Below are positions 56,901 to 64,000 of a stretch of 64,000 nucleotides of DNA, piece after piece (within the stretch, counting starts at the first letter, position 1; each line of letters opens with the position of its first letter). The notes beneath the pieces were generated by a model. That model was not told the origin of the DNA. It saw nothing but the letters and a program-made list of their open reading frames with translations, and ran no database searches. The stretch spans positions 40,982,001 to 41,046,000 of the forward strand of contig CM114274.1 in NCBI GenBank assembly GCA_050084515.1. Direction: 5' to 3'. The stretch is from Blasia pusilla (taxonomy: Eukaryota; Marchantiophyta; Marchantiopsida; Blasiales). The position numbers and the translations under genes were made by a program.

Positions 56901-58760
56901 TAGTGTCAAAGATGGTCATGGCCAAAGAAAAGTTGACAACGGGTCTCAAGGCGAAGGCAAAGGGGTCCAGACAGTCTAAGGCTAGATCCTCAAGGCGGGA
57001 AGGATAGGAAAGGGGTGACCAAAAACATATGCTTGTTGATTCGGAGTTTACCAAGATCCCAAAAAGTAGGCAATCCATTTGCAAAAAGCGAAAACAGGAG
57101 ACACCAGATTCCTGGAAGCTTGGAAACAAAGGTGTCGAATACACTTTGTTAGAGGGATGGCACAATCCTCCTGCATCTTGGATGAACTTGAGGAATTCTC
57201 AAGTCAAGAGTCCACTGCTGCCTTGAAGAAGCTGATAGTAATGGGATGAAAGCTTTTACAAAAGTGCCATGAATGGGATAGTTGAGGATGCTATGGTGGA
57301 CATCCTCATTGCAGATTTGCCACCTAGATTTAGGTTTTGGGATGATAACTCACGTGATAGTGTCCTAGATTGGAACATGCCTTTGACCTACAACATGATC
57401 GCGTTGTTATTCTCCTTTGCCAACGCGTACATTAGTGACAAGGGATGTTTCCTTGTTTTGAGTGGAGGAAGCGAAGACGAGCTCTTCAACCTTCACTATG
57501 TCAAGACATCACTTAAGTGATAGACGACGTAGTCTTGGGTAGTCAAGAATGACTACCCCACGAGATCTCCAACAAATCAACTTCGGATACATCACAAAAC
57601 TTGGAGTTATGTCATTTTGATATCAATTAGAATATGATATGTGTTTGATATATTTATGATGTCATTTCTGTATTGAAATTTTTTTGCATATAATTGGCAT
57701 GGAAATTTTATTAATATAAAAGATCAATATCAAAAAAATATTTGATACATATCAAATCAATATGAAAGTTAGTGGTATCAGATTAAATTTTCATTTCCAT
57801 GTTCAAACTATATCAAAGTTAGCACCCTCTAAATTTCGTGATATAAGTCAGGAAAACAAATTTGCCATTCATATAAATCTGAAAAATTTAGATAGATTTT
57901 GACATATCAATTTTGTCTAAGTATATTTCTCCGCAACCTGTTGCAAATTTGACAAGCTCCAAATCAGGGTTTTTTTATGACCGTTAGAGCAACCCGTCAG
58001 ATTCTAACAGGTTGCACCTATGTTATGTTTATTACATCGTTGTGCGCAACCCATAGGATTCCGACGGTTTGCAAATTTATAATTTTGTTTTGGCTTCATT
58101 GTATTCCATGAGATTCTTACAAGTTTTAGATTTGTAAATGTTTTTCTACCTTTTATGCAACCTGTCTGATTTTGACGGATTGCGCAAAACATTGGCAAAA
58201 CTCCTTGCTGAATTTTGTGCAACCCCTCAAAATCAAACTCATCAGTTTTTTCCTGACACTTGCCCGCTTTCTTGTATATATATGCTCCAGTCTTACCCTT
58301 GCAACCTGTCGGAATCTATTGGGTTATGATAGAGGAATCATTCATTCTCTTGTTACTCCTTGATGCTCACTAACATTATTTCCATAGATTTTGTGTAGAT
58401 CTAGTATTTGTATGTGTAGTTTTTTGTGCGGTTGGAGTACATATTCGAGGTTTTCAAGATCAACAATCCACTTGATCCTTCCTCCAATAGCTACACTTTG
58501 AGCAACTTGAACCATTTTCCCCGAGGAATTTTTATGGTGGAGAGTGTGCCTTTGCTAGGAGGGAGGGAAAAGTCTCCGTTGCTGATGCAGACCCTGATGG
58601 AGCTTTGCTCGCGCTCAGGTGACTTGGTGATGGATTTGGTTGGGTTATCTGGGTCAATGTTAGAGCAGCTTGGCATAGTGGATGAAACATTCTCTATCTT
58701 GAGGCCAGGAGACCAAGGTGGATTACGAGAGGCAGTTGGGAGTATATAAGTCGTCTCCAC
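56901..58760 (+). pseudogene. Degraded methyltransferase-like relic (DPPY-type motif then Gly-rich motif)
   Basis: Pieces in coding order on the plus strand are a Lys-rich segment near 56910-57000 (KMVMAKEKLTTGLKAKAKGS), then ILDELEEFSSQESTAALKKL near 57170-57235. After a frameshift comes MNGIVEDAMVDILIADLPPR at 57269, where VDILIADLPPRF resembles motif IV (DPP[YF]) of N6/N4 DNA methylases, and then KGCFLVLSGGSEDE. At 58426-58749 another frame holds FPRGIFMVESVPLLGGREKS and LCSRSGDLVMDLVGLSGSM. The latter resembles the SAM-binding GDLVLDLFAGTGS. A motif IV-before-I order fits beta-type amino-methylases. The 58-kb palindromic repeats lie between the two parts. The family assignment is tentative. 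Confidence 0.4.
57933..58327. repeat. Array of 27-bp palindromic repeats at about 57-bp spacing
   Basis: Copies begin near 57933, 57989, 58046, 58099, 58157, 58219 and 58301. Each has a GCAACC left arm, a central GATT core and a GGTTGC-type right arm, for example at 57989-58015, 58046-58072 and 58157-58183, all exactly 27 bp. Spacers of about 30 bp are unrelated. First steps are 56, 57, 53 and 58 bp. The palindromes are imperfect and diverged. Confidence 0.8.
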
Positions 58761-59380
58761 GGAAAATCCAACTCCACAAGAGCCAATGGTAGTAACACCA
58801 TCGTCACTATCTATGATTTAAAAAATGGGATGGCAAAGCCGGTGGTGATTTTGGAAGAGCTATCTCATGATAGCAAGTGAGTGCATTGGTTTGTTGGTTT
58901 AAACGCATTTTGGGGTGGGGCACTAGTGGTTTCAAGGGAAGCAACACATATTGATTCTGGATGGGTATTGGGTTAGGTGTTGGGACATATCTCAAGTGAT
59001 ATGGGACTGATATGGAGCATCTAGGGGGGCAAGACTCTCAAGTTAATTCCCCTTCTTTCTCAATCCCCATCTACAATCGTCAAGAGGAGCCAACCCAGCG
59101 AAGTCTTTTGTATAGGAACCGATGAGGGAGACATTTTTGTGGATGACTAGGCGGAAGAGATTATAAACTAGAGATTGTAGTTTAGGAAATTCATTGTAAA
59201 TATCCGAGTTGCAAACGGATTTCAATAAACGACTTTAAATGTGTTTCTCAAACTTCCTTGGCTCTAGTGTTGAATGTTTTTGAAGCTCTCAATTTCCGAC
59301 ATATTGAAAGTTGTGTTTTGGAATCTATGTGTTGTTTTCACACTACATGTAACGTGCAAATTGTGTAGTTGTCCTATCTT
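58761..59380. other. AT-rich sequence without gene
   Basis: Only short open frames occur here and no copy of the 27-bp motif was noticed. It separates the two clusters of palindromic repeats. Confidence 0.4.
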
Positions 59381-59814
59381 GCTACCTATCCAATTTTGAC
59401 AGCTTGCAAGCAATGTATTTGTTGTTCTAATTCTTTCTCTTTTCTTACCCCTATGAGTCATGTCTATTTTTGGTTTGTCTTCTTGTCATGTCTTGCAACC
59501 TATGGTATTCCGACATTGTGCATGTTTGAATGGACCTGAGTATTTCCTAAAATTTATTCATATGGATGTTTCTTTTTTCTTACATCATGTCAGATTCCGA
59601 CCATGTGTTTCTTGCCTTCCTTTCATATGTATGTTATGTTGTTGTTCCCCTCAATTTTTTAGTGGTTATGTATTTCCTCTTGTGCGTTTCCTTATTTGGA
59701 TTCCAACGGGTTGCACGGCTGGATGGAACCTATGTGTTCATGATCATTTCTTTATTTGTATTTCAAGTTTTTCAATGGAATTCTAGTGTGGACATTCTAA
59801 TTCTGATAAGTTGC
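59381..59814. repeat. Second cluster of the 27-bp palindromic repeat
   Basis: Copies lie near 59381-59407, 59495-59521, 59582-59608, 59688-59714 and 59788-59814. They share the GCNACC...GATT/ATTC...GTTGC layout. Spacing is 87-114 bp, about twice the period of the first cluster. Divergence is greater. Confidence 0.7.
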
Positions 59815-59828
59815 TCGTAGCGACTCTA

Positions 59829-60540
59829 CACTAGAAGAAATCCCTGGTTTTATGACTAGGTTATATGACTCATATGAGTCATATTTTACATACCACGACT
59901 AACAATGACTAACGACTACTTTAGACACAAAAGCCAAGTCATATTTGTTTGGCGACTAGGCTAACTAGGATGGTCAGCTTAGGTGGAGGTTGGTATATGA
60001 CTAGAGGGTCTAGTCATGAGGCCATGACTAACACATCATTCAGATGACGTGGAATAATGACACATCATCAATGACATGGACTATTTAGTGTGATGTGTCA
60101 CTGATGACATGGACTATTGCTGTGACATGTCACTGATGATGTGGACTTGAGTACGACTCGTCTAGTCATATGTGTATATTTTTCTAGTTACCACCAACGA
60201 CTCCTTTAGTCATGGTTGGTGTGCAAAAGTTCAGATTATCCTATCAAAATGCACCAAGTATACTCCATTGAGTTATAGTTGGCAACTCATGTAGTCATTT
60301 TATTTTATTGAAATGTTGGTATGGACTCATGTAGTCATGTACTATGACTAGAAGAGTAGAGTTACATGACTACTATAAAAGAGGACACAACTGGTTTCGT
60401 CGTGAAGATATGACTATATGAGTAGCGGAAATTATATAGCCATTGCAACAGAACTGCATGAGTCATACAATTATGACTAGAGAGAACTTGAAGCTTACTA
60501 CTTTAGTTTTTGAAGAGTACTGTGCAAGTTATATTGATAT
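59829..60540. repeat. CACTA terminal and subterminal repeats
   Basis: The terminal CACTA motif is followed by repeated ATGACTA, TAGTCAT, CGACTA and ATGAGTCAT words in both orientations, for example ATGACTCATATGAGTCAT near 59864. Between about 60040 and 60150 a roughly 45-bp unit (GATGACATGGACTATT, GTGACATGTCACT) repeats 2-3 times. Such subterminal motifs are the binding sites of the TNPA-like accessory protein in En/Spm elements. Confidence 0.85.
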
Positions 60541-60859
60541 GACTAGTGGGAATATAAATTTTGGATATTTTGGAATGTTTATTATGCCTTTTGAACGGTG
60601 CAAGAATGAATGGATCTGAATTATTGAAATCCTCTTTTCAAAACAGATTTTGAGGGGTGGAATGTCACTTAAGAGTAGCTTCCATACACCAAATTACAAA
60701 ATTAATCATTATTACATGGGGTTATCATTCAAAAATAGATAAAAAAACAAATATCAAATATAATAGGGTTTATGATCTCATCTTGAAAGAGCGAGAGAGA
60801 TTATGTCATCCATGAAAACAAAGTTATTGCACCTTAGATAGTTGGGTGCCAAAAGAAAA
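60541..60859. other. 3' untranslated or spacer DNA of the CACTA element
   Basis: AT-rich sequence between the subterminal repeats and the stop codon of the accessory gene. No additional feature is seen. Confidence 0.45.
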
Positions 60860-63800
60860 GACTATTCTATTGAATCACCTTTCTCATATGCATCTCTAGC
60901 CAGAGCATGCTTGAACCAAGAGCATCACCAAATGTTTCTTGTGCAGGTTCGTCTATCAAATTCGGCATCCACAAAGCATGTTCTGGTTCGAACACCTCGT
61001 TTAGATCAACCCTCACCACGCCTAAGGGGATATCTTTGGCATGGAACTTGTCTCTCCCACCAAAACCTGATATAACTCCTGACCCAAGCACCATCCTACT
61101 CAACTTTGGCTTGGTGAGTAATACGTGATCACCAATTCGTAGCTAAAAAAATACACAGGCATTTAGTTAGTATCAATTCAAATTCTTTCCACATGCACTT
61201 GCACCATTAATCTGAAAATAAAAAACTGCTATGATATACCTGTTTGAAAGACCATCCCCATTTTGGAAGAAGACGTGAAAAGTTCACAAGTCCTAGACGA
61301 TCATTTGACTGTCCATGACAAGAATTATCAGTGTTGTCATATAAACCTTGAATAGAAGAGGCCATTATAGATGAGATAAATTACCTTAGTTATTTTCTTA
61401 GACGGGCCTGATCTGATTTCACTTTCCTGCTCATTCAAACCATCAGATTGTAGCCTAGACTTCTGTCTTTTGGCTGGTGATGATTTGGCTTGGCTATCCA
61501 TACTCACGTTTTCTGCACATTATGCACGACAAAGTCCATTGAAGGTTGTAAGAAAAAATGAGTTTTTTTTCGTGGATAGTTTGAAAACTATGCCACAGAT
61601 AAATTCATTATGCCAAGGATGACATACTTACGAGTGATTCGAGTATCACCATCTGCACTTTCTGTGGAACTTCTCCTTTTGTTGCTCCGTTCTGGCACTT
61701 CAACAAACAACCCAAATATTGAGAAATGAATTGTAAAACTAGATTCTTCACTTCAACAAGTAATTATATTATAAGACCCTACATGTAGTGAAGCTAAACT
61801 CTCTACTTACCACCAGATTGTGTAGTTGCCATTGCCTCTTTTTGTGTGGAGATCTTCCTCTTCCCTAATTGTCCGGTTGTAGACGTTGGTATAGGTTCAA
61901 CAGTGACTGTAAGTTACTCAAAACAAAGAAAGTCAGTTGTGAAATGCTCATGCTGGAAAGGACAAGTAGTTAGAACCATTGAAAACCAAGGGCGGAAGAA
62001 TGAGAATGGACTATCTGATGTGAGCTTCTCATCTGTTGTTGCATATGGTTGAGAATTGGATGGCGGGGAACTAGAAATCTCGTGTGGTGTTGAAGACACA
62101 TCCTTTGAAGTAAGTTTGGACACCATTTCCATGAGTTCACTTAATGCCTTGTTCTGCCGTTCCATCTGCAACTTCACATCATCCAAATCTGCGCTCCACT
62201 TCTTTTCCACTTCTTCCAATTGAATAGTGACTCTAGATTCCACACTCTGCATATATAATCCAACGATCAATTAGGTACCAAAAAAATATGGTTTTGCAAT
62301 TACACACTTAGATACAATCATGATACTAACACCATAATTCAACATGATTAAGGATATGATATTAACTCTATGACCCAATCAGATGAAGGTCACAATACTA
62401 GCCATGTCAAGCCAACGAGTAAGACAAGAGTTAAGCATTTACATTTACTGATGAACTCAATTGTGTGAAATCTGGTTGCTTAGGCAACTCGCTTCTCTCC
62501 GTATATTCTAGCCCCGTGCCCAAGGACTCCTTTGAGGTACGTTGTTGCACCTGCACATGCTCCTTAAATACATAAATTATGAAATTCATGCATGTGAAAG
62601 GATTCAATGCAAATATGGAAATGAAGCAATAATGGAAGTTTTCTACCATTATATAACTTTAGCAAGAAAACTAGGGAATGCCAAGATGACCTACATCAAG
62701 TCCATCTAAACCTGCACGGCCGGAGAAATTTAAAGTCTGGACCTTGGCCCTTGCTTGAGCCATCTTTTCTCCCTTCATTTTGCCCTCCACGGAGAGCCAA
62801 TAATCTACTAATCGATTCCATGACTCCTCATTCGTATCAGGGTGACATGGGACTGCTCGATGAGTCTCATGTAATGTCCAATAGTTCTTGACATTGGATC
62901 GCTGGATTTTCAATAGTTGTGCTATTTTTTTCTTCATGGAATCAAGCAAAAGAGATGATGCACCCACATATGTGTATGCCTCAAGGATGTGATTCTGAAT
63001 AGCAGCCATGCTGATAGAATTCTGTTTACCAATCTCAATGCATGATAAGTCCAAGTACCTCATCACCCATACCTTCAATTCATTTAGCCAAGGCTCATAA
63101 CCAGGAACTCTAGGAGACGGAATACCATTTGGCATGAGCTCACATCTAGGTTTTAAGTTTTGCTCCTTCCTAATGAAGACATCACGAGTCCACAAATCAC
63201 GCTTTGTGCGACTCTGCCGCTCTCCTACAAATATACCACCATCCTAATTCTCAGATGTAAAAAATGTAGGGCCGACGATTATAAACTCACCAAATCATAA
63301 TTATGTTGAACTATATTAACTATAAGACCAACTTATACTAGTAACAATTTCACGCCTTTCATAATACAACAACCTATTTTAGTATAAATTTGCAAACTCG
63401 GAACCAAGTGAGAAGTCACCTTTAGATGCACCTGCTTGCGGGGTCAAATTTTCTGATGGGCTTGGTGTTGTGCAAGATTGAGACCTACTATGATATAATT
63501 CATCATCCGTATTCCCGTTGGCCAATGGAGGTGCCAACGGTGTTGGGGGCAGCGGTTGGGATGGCCCATGTCCCTTGTGTCCACAAAAGAAATACAATTA
63601 GCTAGTTAGACTTCCAATTAATTGAATTCCCGTGTGCAAAACAAGAAAGAACAGAATAGTAAGCCTACTTACCCATGGGGTTGGGATGTTCATGGATGAT
63701 TGAGCTCCATTGGTCCATGGTGGCTGAAATTGACTTCCATAACCCATCGGTGATTGCATCATCATTGGTACCCACCGCGGCATCTGACTCTGTGCCCATG

Positions 63801-63920
63801 GGGGTGGATGAGGAGGATATGCTTGCGAAGGCATTATGGGTTGTGATGGAGTTCCATCCATGGGCTGCACATGCAAGTAAATGGGTGAATAAACTAAACT
63901 AGAGACCATTTGATGAGCAA
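60860..63920 (-). CDS. CACTA accessory gene (Transposase_24 plus DUF8039-like domains), multi-exon
   Basis: About ten minus-strand exons can be traced. From right: a Pro/Met-rich exon (MDGTPSQPIMPSQAYPPHPP, donor GTAAGTAGGC near 63672); GPSQPLPPTPLAPPLANGNT; a large exon to about 62690 with ELKVWVMRYLDLSCIEIGKQ, LLKIQRSNVKNYWTLH and YWLSVEGKMKGEKMAQARAK, typical of the plant Ptta/En/Spm Transposase_24 domain; a coiled-coil exon (VEKKWSADLDDVKLQMERQN); then basic exons (SSPAKRQKSRLQSDG, a nuclear-signal-like run; VPERSNKRRSSTESADG), each followed by GTAAGT/GTAATT donors. An exon ending WGWSFKQ|GTATAT joins LRIGDHVLLTKPKLSRMVLG, VISGFGGRDKFHAKDIPLGV and TFGDALGSSMLWLEM, a DUF8039-like end. The stop is near 60867. 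Probable role: binding of subterminal repeats. The start codon may lie upstream of 63920. Confidence 0.75.
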
Positions 63921-64000
63921 AGATTAGTGAAGTCATAATGAGAGGCTTCTACCACTCAATTTATTACATACCAATCGTACATATAGAGATAGTTGAATAT

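Larger units (their letters stand above)
59829..64000 (-). mobile_element. One end of a CACTA (En/Spm) transposon with a spliced gene
   Basis: The terminus CACTAGAAGAAATCCC starts at 59829 after CTA (59826-59828, a possible 3-bp target duplication). Inside is a subterminal zone to about 60540 with at least 15 copies of ATGACTA or its complement TAGTCAT. Then comes a minus-strand gene with plant CACTA accessory domains. The other end and any TNP2 transposase gene lie beyond the window. Frames and splice sites are well preserved, so this is the least decayed element here. Confidence 0.85.

Noticed and set aside
57933-58327. CRISPR-like array (27-bp palindromic repeats with about 30-bp spacers)
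   Set aside because: The geometry is CRISPR-like, but the repeats are too diverged from each other, there are no cas genes, and the surroundings are clearly a plant-type nuclear genome.
1-64000. tRNA, rRNA or organellar DNA
   Set aside because: No cloverleaf, rRNA core sequence or organellar gene was recognised by eye; the only tRNA-related signal is the tRNA-Asp-type primer binding site at 31136-31153.

Overview
The window looks like nuclear DNA of a streptophyte, most likely a non-seed land plant or a charophyte-grade alga. The evidence is plant-type CACTA transposons with their plant-specific accessory gene, GTAAG-type splice donors, a CCCTAAA telomere-like motif, and Ty1/copia and Ty3/gypsy elements at every stage of decay. 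I cannot name the species. Host genes are sparse. Only one looks intact, an LRR-protein exon at about 17.9-19.9 kb on the minus strand. There is also a GC-rich SDR pseudogene at 2.07-2.87 kb, a kinase pseudogene near 13 kb, and short coding-like relics. I saw no tRNA or rRNA genes.

Layout. 0-1.7 kb holds a decayed plus-strand gypsy pol. 2-5 kb has the SDR pseudogene, a strong hairpin and a minisatellite. 5.2-6.9 kb has a LINE reverse transcriptase relic and a gypsy LTR fragment. 7-17.9 kb is mostly AT-rich decayed DNA with a clean copia solo LTR (11910-12221) and a kinase relic. 17.9-21.6 kb holds the LRR gene and a second coding relic. 23.9-24.4 kb is a hairpin-rich MITE. 24.5-44.5 kb is one old minus-strand gypsy element (E1), split by a copia element (25843-40360, target duplication AGGAT), which is itself split by a second gypsy element with a different pol (about 29.5-39.7 kb). 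45.3-52.2 kb is a younger, 5'-truncated copy of the E1 family (E2). 52.2-55.7 kb is a CACTA TNP2 transposase interrupted by a 1.5-kb solo LTR. 56-59.8 kb has a 138-bp-arm hairpin, a methylase-like relic and a family of 27-bp palindromic repeats. 59829 to the window end is one end of a CACTA element with a well-preserved multi-exon gene.

Main result. The E1/E2 gypsy family carries two chromatin modules. One is a DNMT3/DRM-like cytosine-5 DNA methyltransferase domain between protease and reverse transcriptase, with motifs I, IV (GWPCQ), VI (ENV), VIII and IX/X. The other is a PHD finger at the very C-terminus of the integrase, where chromoviruses carry a chromodomain. Both modules are in both copies, so they belong to the element and are not chance neighbours. 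From memory, retrotransposon capture of C5-methyltransferases has been reported from dinoflagellates and charophyte algae. The combination with a terminal PHD finger (a DNA-methylation writer plus a presumed histone-tail reader) is what I would check first. Both copies are broken by frameshifts and stops, so any active version lies elsewhere in the genome.
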